From positions 1-64,000 of the forward strand of contig CAIPAH010000009.1 in NCBI GenBank assembly GCA_903862955.1: 64,000 bases of DNA. The letters run 5' to 3'. The notes below the pieces were generated by a model. The model searched no databases and was not told where the DNA came from. It was given only the letters and a program-made list of their open reading frames with translations. Both the position numbers and the translations under genes were made by a program. This stretch comes from an uncultured Opitutia bacterium. Its GTDB lineage: Bacteria; Verrucomicrobiota; Verrucomicrobiia; Opitutales; Opitutaceae. Positions 56,299 through 64,000 of the stretch are shown one piece after another. How positions within the stretch are numbered: position 1 is the first letter of the stretch; each line of letters starts with the position of its first letter.

Positions 56299-56967
56299 AT
56301 GAACGAGAAGATCGACGCCGGCATCGCGCCGCGCGCCAGCCTTGAACACCTGAAGAACCAGGCCAAGAGCCTGTTGAAACTCGCCCGCGAAGCCAACCCC
56401 CACGCCCTCGCCCGCCTCCGCCGCGCGGGCTCCCTCCCGGAATCGTCCGCCGCCAGCCAGCCACCCCTCCAACTTGCCGCCGCCCAGCTCGCTGTCGCCC
56501 GCGAGAACGGCTGCTCCAGCTGGACGGAGTTGCGCCGCACCCTGGACCAACCCCCGACTGCTACGCCCGGCGAGGCGGCGCCGCTCAGCATTCTCGGGAT
56601 CAACCAGGTCTGGCTCGACTGCACGGACCTCGACGCCGCCGAGAAATTCTACGGCGGCCAGCTCGGGCTCAAGAAGACCGGGCACGTGCCGGGCATGATG
56701 GTGATCTTCGATTGCGGCGGCACGAGCCTGCTGCTCGGGCTGCGTCCCGAGATGCGACCCAACTCCATCCTGTATTTTCGGCTCCACGATTCCGTCGAGG
56801 CCGTCCAAGCCGCCTACAACCGGCTCAAGGCGGCGGGCGTAAAGGTCGGTGACTCGCCGCACTGCATCGCCCGGAATTGGAACGGCCGTGACGTCTGGCT
56901 CGCCCACTTCCACGACCCCGCCGGCAACCAGCTCGCCTTCAAGGTCGACGTACCCGTCGCCACTTAG
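56299..56967 (+). CDS. Glyoxalase/VOC protein with ankyrin-type N-terminal region
   Basis: 222 residues. The N-terminal part (about 14-87, SLEHLKNQAKSLLKLAREAN... LQLAAAQLAVARENGCSSWT) resembles the lead segment that precedes ankyrin repeats in many bacterial proteins. The C-terminal part (about 98-222) is a VOC domain: INQVWLDCTDLDAAEKFYGG, MMVIFDCGGTSLLLGLR, then VWLAHFHDPAGNQLAF with the closing metal-type Glu position replaced by Gln. Metal binding is therefore uncertain. VOC proteins include glyoxalases, dioxygenases and drug-binding proteins; no substrate is suggested here. Confidence 0.85.
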   Translation: MNEKIDAGIAPRASLEHLKNQAKSLLKLAREANPHALARLRRAGSLPESSAASQPPLQLAAAQLAVARENGCSSWTELRRTLDQPPTATPGEAAPLSILGINQVWLDCTDLDAAEKFYGGQLGLKKTGHVPGMMVIFDCGGTSLLLGLRPEMRPNSILYFRLHDSVEAVQAAYNRLKAAGVKVGDSPHCIARNWNGRDVWLAHFHDPAGNQLAFKVDVPVAT

Positions 56968-56998
56968 CCGGGCCAAAGCCCGAAATAGATCGAGCCCG

Positions 56999-57742
56999 TC
57001 ACGCTGCCGGCGGCCGGGCCGGCGCGCGCCAGACCATCGTGCAGAAATGCGGGATGCGGTGGAAATCCTGCATCTTCGGATGCTTCGCCTTCACGGCCGG
57101 CGTCGGCATGGGTTCGTCAAAATGTTCGAGCCGCAGGCCCGCCCCGAGAAACGCCTGCACATACGCCGACAGCGGGCGGTGCCAGTTGACGATCGAAATC
57201 CCCGCCCACTCGGCCCGCCCGGGGCGTTCGACCATGTAATTGTCCATCGTCCAGTGCCGCTTGTTGTTGTCCTCGTCCCGCGCCCAGAAGTGCGTGGTGG
57301 CGGTGCTGAAGCCGTTCAGGTTCGCGATGACGCAGCGTCCGCCCGGCCGCACCACCCGCGCCATTTCGCGGATGGCCGCGCGAAAATCCGGGATATCCAC
57401 CAGCGCCACATAGCTCACCACGAGGTCCATGCTCGCATCCGCCAGCGGCAGCGCCTCGCCGCCCGCCGCGAGGAACGTGCCGCCCGGTTGCTGCCGGCGC
57501 GCCTCCGCAATGAATTCCACGGTCGGGTCCACGCCCACCGTGCGCGCCCCGCGGGCCCCGAGCATCCGGCAAAACCGCCCTTCGCCGCAGCCTACGTCGA
57601 GCACGTCGCGGTCCCGCACCTCGCCGCAGAGCCCCAGCATCACCTCGTCGAGCAGCAGCACGCGGTTCGGGTCGCCCTGCTCCATCAAACGCAGCCACGC
57701 CCCCGCGGAGGTGCTCCAACCGTTGTCCGAGGGCGTGCTCAT
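56999..57742 (-). CDS. Class I SAM-dependent methyltransferase
   Basis: 247 residues from the ATG at 57742 (MSTPSDNGWSTSAGAWLRLM), preferred to a longer frame that runs into the divergent promoter. Motif I is VLDVGCGEGRFCRML, then GVDPTVEFI, and motif II/III is MDLVVSYVALVDIPDFRAAI with MARVVRPGGRCVIANLN. The second half (THFWARDEDNNKRHWTMDNY) supplies a substrate cap. The group contains small-molecule methyltransferases; acceptor unknown. It is divergent from the next gene with a shared 117-base intergenic region. Confidence 0.88.
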   Translation of the reverse strand: MSTPSDNGWSTSAGAWLRLMEQGDPNRVLLLDEVMLGLCGEVRDRDVLDVGCGEGRFCRMLGARGARTVGVDPTVEFIAEARRQQPGGTFLAAGGEALPLADASMDLVVSYVALVDIPDFRAAIREMARVVRPGGRCVIANLNGFSTATTHFWARDEDNNKRHWTMDNYMVERPGRAEWAGISIVNWHRPLSAYVQAFLGAGLRLEHFDEPMPTPAVKAKHPKMQDFHRIPHFCTMVWRAPARPPAA

Positions 57743-57859
57743 CCGCCGAACAAACTTGCCGCCCGACTCCGGCGCAATCCCAACCTCCGCGACCCACGTC
57801 CGTCCCCGGGCGAAGCGGGGATTGCAAACGCGGACGGAGGAAGCCATCCTGAAGGCGTC

Positions 57860-58240
57860 ATGCGGTATCTGGTGAAAGCACGCGTGAAGCCCGGACGGGA
57901 ACAGGCCCTGCATCAGGCCATCGCCGACGGTTCGCTCGGCCGGCACTCCGTCGCGGGCGACGAGTTCCTCCGCGACATGCAGCAGGCCCGGCGTCTGGCA
58001 GACGGCACGGCAGCGTGGGTGGAGGTTTGCTTCTGCCCGTCACCGCTGGAGGAGGAGCGCGCGCACTGGGAGAAGTTTTTCGAGCTGCTCAGCGTGCGGG
58101 AAGCGCACGCGCGGAGCCATTGCCGCCACGAGAACGGCACGGAATTCTGGGCCTGCGCCGGATGCGACTGCACCGAACGCCTCGAGGCCCGGCTGCAATG
58201 CGAGGGCCCGCCTTTTCTCGCCACGCTGCCCGCCACCTAG
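57860..58240 (+). CDS. Unknown conserved protein with Cys-rich C-terminal motif
   Basis: 126 residues from the ATG at 57860 (MRYLVKARVKPGREQALHQA), with a ribosome-site-like GGAGGAAG nearby. The first half looks like a ferredoxin-like (ABM-type) alpha-beta fold. The end carries HCRHENGTEFWACAGCDCTE, with four Cys in total (C-x18-C-x2-C-x-C pattern including the preceding SHC), which could bind a metal. I recall similar hypothetical proteins with a WAC-GCDCT-RLE ending in other bacteria. Function unknown. Confidence 0.75.
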   Translation: MRYLVKARVKPGREQALHQAIADGSLGRHSVAGDEFLRDMQQARRLADGTAAWVEVCFCPSPLEEERAHWEKFFELLSVREAHARSHCRHENGTEFWACAGCDCTERLEARLQCEGPPFLATLPAT

Positions 58241-58247
58241 CGCCGGC

Positions 58248-60176
58248 TCAGCCGCCGAAGATCTGGTGCCAGACGATTGGGCCGTTCTCCCAGAAGATCA
58301 GCAGCACGCCCATCAGCGACCCGCCGGCGATGATGCCCGACGCGACGGGAAAATTATAGAGTTCGGCCCGCGCGGGACTCTTGCGTTCCATCAGCCAGCC
58401 AAGCACCGCGCCCACGAAAAAGAGGAAGCCGTAATACCAGTGGAACGTCCAGGACAGGCCGATACCGGACGCCGACGGCATCCACTTCCCGGCGCGCGGG
58501 AACCATTTCGGCAGCAGCGTCAGCAAAATGCCGGTCGCGCCGCCGATGAAGATCGACCAGATTTTGACGGGCTCGAGTGACTCGAAGCCTTTACTCAGCG
58601 CCAGCGCGACGACGCGCCACGATTGCGCCGCCGGCGCCGGGAACTGGTCCGAGCCCAGCACGCTCGCCGTGGGCACCATCACCCGGAATGCCAGCACGGT
58701 CGCCACCGTGCCGATGAAGATGCCGGCGAACTGCGCGAGGAACTGCTTGCGGGGATTCGCACCGAGCAGGTAGCCGCTCTTCAGGTCCGTGAGCAGGTCG
58801 GCCGACGAAACCGCGGCGCTCGACGTGATGTTCGCGCTCATGAGGTTGATGTTCATGTTGCCCGGGTTGAGCCCGCCGAAGATCAGCTGCGTCACCTTGC
58901 CCATCGCGCCCGTCGGCGTCGTGTCCGTCTCACCCGTGACGCGGCAGGCCACCAGCGAAAGGAAAAATGACAGCGCCACCGCCAGCACGCTCTCCCAGAT
59001 CGGCAGGTTGAAGCTCACCTTGGCCAGCCACGCCAGGGCCACCAGCGAAACCAGCTGCCCGTAGATGAACCAGGACATCGGCGCCTCGAGCGCTTCCATC
59101 TCCGAAGCCGCTTTCGCGGGCCCGCCGAACAGGCTGCGCAGCCCGGTGAAGGCCTTCGCAATCGCGCGCCACTGCATGAAAAACGCCAGCAGGCCCGACG
59201 TGACCATGCAGGACACGCCACCCCACAGCGTCCACTGGACGACCGCGCGATAGCCCGAGCCCGTGATCACGCCGTGCGCCTGCATGATCGGCACGAACAC
59301 GCACCAGCAGAGGCAACCGCCGAAAAAGATACTGGCCGCAGCCCGGATGCCCATCAGCGTGCCGGCCGCGATGAAGATCGGGTCCCACACAAAGGAGACC
59401 GTGCGCCCGATCCACGCCGGCCCGAACACCGCCGCGTCAAACCGGTCCACCAGCGCGCCCAGGCCGAACGGTTCCAGCTTCGTGCTGACCAGCCGCAGGC
59501 CGTCCGTCCAAAACTGGCTGATCGCCGCCGCCACGCCGGCATAGGTCAGCGCGCGGGCGGACTGCACTGCCCGCTGGCCCTTGGAATACAGCGCGCGCAG
59601 CGTCTCGGCGGAGGCGATGCCGGTGGGAAAGCGCAGCTGCTCGACGTTGATCATCTGCCGCTTCATCGGGATCGCCATCGTCACGCCGAGGATCGCGAGG
59701 AAGAACACCCACGCCAGCGTCAGCCCGATCGGCAGCGCGGCGTTGTTGATCATGAAATACGCGGCAAAGGCCGACACCAGCGTTGAGCCCGTGGAATAAC
59801 CCGCGGCGCTCGCCGTCGACTGCATGCAGTTGTTCTCGAGGATCGTCATCGGCGTCTTCGCGAAGCCGAGGCGGAGAAACACGGACCAGACTGCATACGA
59901 CACGATGCAGGCGGTGATGGTGACGCCGAAGCCCCAGCCGGACTTCAGGCCGATGTAGAGATTGGTCAGCGAGAGCACGCCGCCCAGCACCGTACCCATC
60001 ACCACGGCGCGCCACGTAAGCTGCGCCATCGAATCGCCCCGACCGCGGTAAACCTTCTCCAGCCACTGTCGCTCGATCTCCTCCGGCGTCCCTTTGAAAC
60101 CTTCCACGTGGAGTGGCTGGTCGTAATTCACCTCGCCGGCAGCGGCGCCGGACTGGACAACGTCGGGGTTGGGCAT
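58248..60176 (-). CDS. OPT-family oligopeptide transporter
   Basis: 642 residues from the ATG at 60176 (MPNPDVVQSGAAAGEVNYDQ). About 14-16 membrane helices are visible, among them VMGTVLGGVLSLTNLYIGLK and VTITACIVSYAVWSVFLRL. The family patterns NCMQSTASAAGYSTG and NMNINLMSANITSS with LLTDLKSGYLLGANPRKQF are present. OPT proteins import peptides or metal complexes with protons. It belongs to the bacterial PF03169 branch. Substrate cannot be told. It stands alone and is convergent with the 126-residue gene, separated by seven bases. Confidence 0.93.
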   Translation of the reverse strand: MPNPDVVQSGAAAGEVNYDQPLHVEGFKGTPEEIERQWLEKVYRGRGDSMAQLTWRAVVMGTVLGGVLSLTNLYIGLKSGWGFGVTITACIVSYAVWSVFLRLGFAKTPMTILENNCMQSTASAAGYSTGSTLVSAFAAYFMINNAALPIGLTLAWVFFLAILGVTMAIPMKRQMINVEQLRFPTGIASAETLRALYSKGQRAVQSARALTYAGVAAAISQFWTDGLRLVSTKLEPFGLGALVDRFDAAVFGPAWIGRTVSFVWDPIFIAAGTLMGIRAAASIFFGGCLCWCVFVPIMQAHGVITGSGYRAVVQWTLWGGVSCMVTSGLLAFFMQWRAIAKAFTGLRSLFGGPAKAASEMEALEAPMSWFIYGQLVSLVALAWLAKVSFNLPIWESVLAVALSFFLSLVACRVTGETDTTPTGAMGKVTQLIFGGLNPGNMNINLMSANITSSAAVSSADLLTDLKSGYLLGANPRKQFLAQFAGIFIGTVATVLAFRVMVPTASVLGSDQFPAPAAQSWRVVALALSKGFESLEPVKIWSIFIGGATGILLTLLPKWFPRAGKWMPSASGIGLSWTFHWYYGFLFFVGAVLGWLMERKSPARAELYNFPVASGIIAGGSLMGVLLIFWENGPIVWHQIFGG

Positions 60177-60303
60177 GGGGGGCACGCGGATCCTGAACGG
60201 CCGTGACGATGCCTGCGGGCCCCATCCCGCCGCAACAAGCAAATCGGATTGAGCGCGGCCCGCGTGACGGGCACGTTGCGGCCATGCCGTCGCCCACCCT
60301 CGC

Positions 60304-60747
60304 GTGAAAACCCGGGAAATAGTCGAACTGGGCCTCATTCCCGTCGTCGTCGCCGCGGTCGGCGTCGCTGCGCGGTGGTTGCCGCCGCGGCTCGAAACCG
60401 GCGAGTTGCTGGTCATTGCCTGCCTCACCTGGCTTGTCCAAGGCGGACTGCGCGATCTCTGGCTGCTCCATCTCGCGCGAACCCAGCCGCCCAATACGCC
60501 CCGTCGCCGGCTCCCCTGCATGTGCCTCGAATCCAGCGTCGGCCTGACGGGCCTTCTGCTCGGCGTCGTCCTCGCACTCACCGGCGTCGGTGGCCACGTC
60601 GCGCTCACTCCCGCGCGCTGGATGCTGCTGGCCGCCGGCGTGCTCGCGCTCGGCTTCGCCGCCAAGGACCTCGTGATCACCTGGCGCCCGCTCGGCGTGC
60701 GCCGCGATCCCGATCACCACACGATCATCTTCACCTGGCGGGCGTAG
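60304..60747 (+). CDS. Unknown four-helix membrane protein
   Basis: 147 residues from a GTG start. Four hydrophobic segments are visible (LGLIPVVVAAVGVAARWL; LLVIACLTWLVQGGL; VGLTGLLLGVVLALTGVG; WMLLAAGVLALGFAAKDLV) and a short cytoplasmic end with RRDPDHHTIIFTWRA. The gene overlaps the convergent peptidase by 17 bases. No family recognised. Confidence 0.65.
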   Translation: MKTREIVELGLIPVVVAAVGVAARWLPPRLETGELLVIACLTWLVQGGLRDLWLLHLARTQPPNTPRRRLPCMCLESSVGLTGLLLGVVLALTGVGGHVALTPARWMLLAAGVLALGFAAKDLVITWRPLGVRRDPDHHTIIFTWRA

Positions 60748-62074
60748 GCCCGTCGGGAAAATTCCAGCCGCCGAAAAGATCGTCCCAGTGCGCCGCGATG
60801 GCGGCGTGCTCCTCCGCCGGGACCTTCGCGGCAAACGGCAGTTCGGGCGCGTTCGCCATCTCGGCGGTGAACTCCGCGACGGCGCTGAGCGACGCCGCCA
60901 TCAAGACGGGATCCACGCGGCTGAGATCGTCATCGGGCCGGTGATGGAAAAACCGCCCCGCCGTGCAGTTGAACCGCATCAGGGTCAGCGCCGGCACGCC
61001 CGCGGCGACGAACGGAAAATGATCCGCATACGGGAGGACGCCATGCTCGCGCCGCACCTGCTGGCCGTGTTTCTGAAAATATCCGGTCAGCAGCGCGTCC
61101 AGCTCCCGCGGCCCGCTGCCCCACAGCGTGTTCCAGCCCAGCAGCGAGCCGAAGCTGTCGAAGTTGAACAGGCAGCGTCCGTGCCGCGCCAGTTCCTCGC
61201 GATGTCTCCGCACGTAATGCGAGCTGCCCACCGAAAGCTGCTCTTCCGCCCCGAACGAAATCAGCCGGATCGTCCGCCGCCGCGGCAGCGGCGCCAGCAC
61301 CCGCGCCAGTTCCAGCAACCCCGCCGTGGCCGATCCGTTGTCATCCGCGCCGACCGAGTTGGCCTGGGTGTCGTGGTGTCCCCCGAGGTAAAGTATGCCC
61401 GCCTGGGGATCCGTGCCCGGCAGGTCGGCCACGACGTTCGCCGACTGCCCGGGCCGCATGCCGCCCACCACGCGCAGCCGCGCCCGCGTCGCCCCGCGCT
61501 CCCGCCACCGCCACGCGTCGAGATAGGCCACGTTGAGCGTCGGCACCGCGCCGCACGCCCGCACATACGCCGGGAAAATTGCGTCCGCCAGCGGCGTCGA
61601 CCCGGGATACCGCACGTCCACCATCAGCACTCCCGCCGGCGCCGCCGACATCAGGCTCTGGTAATTCGCCCGCGACTCGATGTGGCAGCCCAGGTGCAAC
61701 ACGATCCGCCCGCGCAGCTTCGCCGCGAGTTCCCGGTCCTGGTAGTCCGTCGGCGCCGCAAAGAACACCAGTGGCGCCTCCACCCACGCGCCGTCCGTTC
61801 CGGGCGTGTTGACGAAGACCGCGCAACCCGCGTCGTGCCAGGCGCCGTCGTAATAAACCTGCAGCTGCTCCTCCTTCACCTCGCGCGTCTGCACGGGAAA
61901 GGCCTCCATTTTCACCAGCGCACCGGCGGCCGCAAATTCCTTCCCTAGATACTCCGCGGCCGCCGCCTCGCCCGGTTGCCCGGTGAGCCGCACGCCGATC
62001 GTCTCGGTCAAGTGTTGCAGGTGACGGTGCAGGCGGTCGGGGGCGATCGGGGACATGCGATGGTGGGCACTCAT
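60731..62074 (-). CDS. M28-family zinc peptidase
   Basis: 447 residues from the ATG at 62074 (MSAHHRMSPIAPDRLHRHLQ); 62056 is an alternative start. The metal site of M28 aminopeptidases is present: GGHHDTQANSVGADDNGSA (His and bridging Asp), then SFGAEEQLSVGSSHY (catalytic Glu pair), FNFDSFG and a final His in FFHHRPDDDL. A PA-like insertion domain (about 120-215, VFFAAPTDYQDRELAAKLRG) covers the site. No signal peptide is visible, so it is probably cytoplasmic. It removes N-terminal amino acids or splits dipeptides; specificity unknown. Confidence 0.9.
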   Translation of the reverse strand: MSAHHRMSPIAPDRLHRHLQHLTETIGVRLTGQPGEAAAAEYLGKEFAAAGALVKMEAFPVQTREVKEEQLQVYYDGAWHDAGCAVFVNTPGTDGAWVEAPLVFFAAPTDYQDRELAAKLRGRIVLHLGCHIESRANYQSLMSAAPAGVLMVDVRYPGSTPLADAIFPAYVRACGAVPTLNVAYLDAWRWRERGATRARLRVVGGMRPGQSANVVADLPGTDPQAGILYLGGHHDTQANSVGADDNGSATAGLLELARVLAPLPRRRTIRLISFGAEEQLSVGSSHYVRRHREELARHGRCLFNFDSFGSLLGWNTLWGSGPRELDALLTGYFQKHGQQVRREHGVLPYADHFPFVAAGVPALTLMRFNCTAGRFFHHRPDDDLSRVDPVLMAASLSAVAEFTAEMANAPELPFAAKVPAEEHAAIAAHWDDLFGGWNFPDGPTPAR

Positions 62075-62223
62075 CAACGCGACGCCGTCGAAAAATGACA
62101 AGCGCGCGCGAGGACGGCGGCAAATGGCCGTAAGCGTCAGGGGCGAAATACCCGGGCCGATTTTAAGAGCTTTTTCGCACAACAAAGTTCGTTTCCGCGC
62201 GTCTATGGGGGTGTAATCCCACC

Positions 62224-62706
62224 ATGAAAACGTCGCCCTCCTCCACCCCAGCCGCTCCCGCGGAATCGCCTCCGCCGGAACGGGCGTTGCGCGTCCTCTA
62301 CGCGGACGACCTCCCGGAACTGCGGAATCTCATGACGGCGGTCCTCTCGCGCGACGGTTACCAGATCGAGACGGTGGGTGATGGCAGCGAGGCGCTGGCG
62401 CGGCTCAAGCAGGACGGCGAAGGCTTCGACTTGCTCATCACCGACCATCACATGCCGGGCACCAACGGGCTGGAACTCGTGCGCCAAACCCGGGCACTGG
62501 CCTATCCCGGCAAGATCGTCGTGTTCAGCTCTGAGTTGAGCGAGGAGGTCCATGAGAAATACCGCCGCTACGGCGTCGATGCCATCCTCTCGAAGCCGGT
62601 CTATCCCCACTCGTTTCGCGCGGTGCTCGATCAGATGTTCCACACCGTGCACCTAACCGCCCACACGGCCCGCCCAGCGGCTGCTCCGCTGGCCGCGCAC
62701 GCCTAG
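62224..62706 (+). CDS. Receiver-only response regulator
   Basis: 160 residues. A proline-rich lead (about 20 residues) precedes one CheY-type receiver: RVLYADDLPELRNLMTAVL (acidic pair), phosphoacceptor Asp74 in LLITDHHMPG, Ser/Thr in VVFSSE and Lys124 in LSKPVYPHSF. A His/Ala-rich tail follows. No output domain is present, so it must act by protein contact, for example in a phosphorelay or at a motor or enzyme. It is followed after 130 bases by the MBOAT gene in the same direction. No kinase is adjacent. Confidence 0.92.
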   Translation: MKTSPSSTPAAPAESPPPERALRVLYADDLPELRNLMTAVLSRDGYQIETVGDGSEALARLKQDGEGFDLLITDHHMPGTNGLELVRQTRALAYPGKIVVFSSELSEEVHEKYRRYGVDAILSKPVYPHSFRAVLDQMFHTVHLTAHTARPAAAPLAAHA

Positions 62707-62839
62707 AGTCAGTCCCCCGCGGGCGCGGGGCGCCCGGGAGCGAACTGTCGCAAGCTTCTGGCTGGTCGCGGTTTTGGGACTTGCCATCGGTTTCTTCTCT
62801 GGTTGCCTGCGACGACCCCACGAGAGGGCATCGTCCGGC

Positions 62840-64000
62840 ATGTTGTTCAATTCGCTTACGTTCGTCGTCTTTTTCGTCGTGGTCCTGGCCGCGTATTGGA
62901 CCATGCGGTCCTGGCCCGCGCGCAAGAACCTGCTGCTGGTCGCGAGCTACATCTTCTACGGCGCATGGAATCCGCCGTTCGCGCTGCTGCTCTTCGCCAC
63001 GTCGGCGCTGGATTTCTATTTGGGCGCGCGGATTGCCGCCGCCACGAACCCCGCGGCCCGCAAGAGCTGGATGATCACCAGCGTGACCGTGAACCTGAGC
63101 ATGCTGGGTTACTTCAAATACGGGAATTTCCTCCTCGAGAATTTCACCTGGCTGCTCGCGCGCTGCGGCATCGCCTACCAGGCGCCGCACCTCGACATCT
63201 TCCTGCCGATCGGCATCTCGTTCTACACGTTCCACTCGCTGTCCTACACCCTCGACGTGTATCGCGGGGTCTGCCAGCCGACGAAATCGCTCCGGGATTT
63301 CGTCCTCGCCGTCTCGTTCTTTCCCCAGCTCGTCGCCGGCCCGATCGTGCGCGCGGCGGATTTCCTGCCGCAGCTCGTCGCGGCGCCGGTGCTGAAACGC
63401 GGGCAGTTCCACTGGGGCCTGCTGCTGATGACGCTCGGCATGTTCGAGAAGATCGTGCTGGCGGACACGCTGCTGGCGGACGCGTCCGACACGGTGTTCG
63501 GTTACGCTGGCCCGCTGCTACCCGCCGACGCGTGGGCCGGGGTGCTGGCGTTCTCGGGGCAGATTTTCTTCGACTTCGCCGGCTATTCCACCTGCGCCAT
63601 CGGCGCGGCGCTCTGCCTCGGCTTCCACCTGAAGGACAACTTCCGCTTCCCGTATGCCGCGGTGGGCTTCTCCGACTTCTGGCGCCGCTGGCACATCTCG
63701 CTGTCCACGTTCCTGCGCGACTTCCTCTACATCCCGCTCGGCGGCAACCGCTCCGGCCCGACGCGCGCCGCGATCAACCTGATGATCGTGATGTTCATCG
63801 GCGGCCTCTGGCACGGCGCGGCGTGGACCTACGTGATCTGGGGCCTCATCCACGGCGTACTGCTCGTGCTGGAACGCATCGCGCGCGCCATCGGGGGCGA
63901 CGCCCCGTGGACCGAACTCTTTATCGTGCGGTTGCTGCTGGGTCTCGCCACGTTTGCCGCCGTGTGCTTCGCGTGGGTGTTCTTCCGCGCCGCCGATTTC
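62840..64000 (+). CDS. MBOAT O-acyltransferase (AlgI-like), cut by window end
   Basis: 387 residues are visible; the gene continues past the right edge. It starts MLFNSLTFVVFFVVVLAAYW, the typical first helix of bacterial MBOAT proteins. SYIFYGAWNPPFALLLFATS, LPIGISFYTFHSLSYTLDVY and FFPQLVAGPIVRAADFLPQL are family hallmarks. The catalytic region contains SDFWRRWHISLSTFLRDFLY and GGLWHGAAWTYVIWGLIHG with the essential His. AlgI-like proteins O-acetylate exopolysaccharides such as alginate, together with SGNH partners that would lie downstream, outside the window. Confidence 0.93.
   Translation, partial: MLFNSLTFVVFFVVVLAAYWTMRSWPARKNLLLVASYIFYGAWNPPFALLLFATSALDFYLGARIAAATNPAARKSWMITSVTVNLSMLGYFKYGNFLLENFTWLLARCGIAYQAPHLDIFLPIGISFYTFHSLSYTLDVYRGVCQPTKSLRDFVLAVSFFPQLVAGPIVRAADFLPQLVAAPVLKRGQFHWGLLLMTLGMFEKIVLADTLLADASDTVFGYAGPLLPADAWAGVLAFSGQIFFDFAGYSTCAIGAALCLGFHLKDNFRFPYAAVGFSDFWRRWHISLSTFLRDFLYIPLGGNRSGPTRAAINLMIVMFIGGLWHGAAWTYVIWGLIHGVLLVLERIARAIGGDAPWTELFIVRLLLGLATFAAVCFAWVFFRAADF

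Overview
The window looks like a piece of chromosome from a high-GC, Gram-negative bacterium, most likely a verrucomicrobium of the Opitutaceae type. This is an inference. It rests on the GC-rich codon use, the mixture of outer-membrane genes (TonB receptor, TolC), the large MacB-like 'ADOP' permeases, the split metH, the GxxExxY gene, and many short palindromic repeats both between and inside genes. No rRNA gene is present, so the assignment is unproven.

Layout. (1) 1-2.75 kb is the edge of an integrated element: an AT-richer stretch with no convincing gene, an AlpA-like DNA-binding protein, a tyrosine integrase, and a tRNA-Pro(GGG) whose 3' end lies two bases from the integrase stop. (2) 3.1-6.6 kb holds a small exported protein behind a sigma-54 promoter, an NtrC-type regulator and its NtrB-type kinase. 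The last two are separated by a GxxExxY gene inside an inverted repeat. (3) 6.8-22.3 kb is an export cluster: a MacA-like adaptor, a 32-residue membrane ORF, a MacB/LolD-type ATPase and five tandem double-FtsX permeases. (4) 22.3-23.4 kb encodes a nucleotidyltransferase/GHMP-kinase fusion. (5) 23.7-26.3 kb is a second sigma-54-led unit (small exported protein, ATPase, TolC-like channel). (6) 26.5-32.7 kb holds two sugar-ABC permeases, an ECF sigma factor, a frameshifted YcaQ-like glycosylase and RecQ. (7) 32.7-38.3 kb, minus strand, holds GH127, threonine deaminase and a DUF885 protein. (8) 38.4-44.8 kb is a cobalamin block: BtuB-like receptor, cobalamin riboswitch and a two-gene metH. (9) 44.8-64 kb is mixed housekeeping and accessory: methyltransferases, a B12-type radical SAM protein, a rhomboid protease, an acyltransferase, an ArsR/SRPBCC/DUF899 module, an OPT transporter, an M28 peptidase, a receiver-only protein and a truncated MBOAT gene.

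How the genes work together. The most coherent system runs from 3 to 26 kb. Four sequences with exact GG-N10-GC spacing lie before the 85-residue exported protein, the MacA-like adaptor, the fourth permease and the second small-protein/ATPase/TolC unit. The only sigma-54 activator and cognate-looking kinase in the window lie at the start of this stretch. I infer one NtrBC-controlled exporter system with one adaptor, two ATPases, five permeases and one outer-membrane channel.

The second theme is repeats. At least seven families of short palindromic repeats lie between genes. Related units are translated in frame in metH (twice), the DUF885 gene and two unknown genes, and one marks the frameshift in the YcaQ-like gene.
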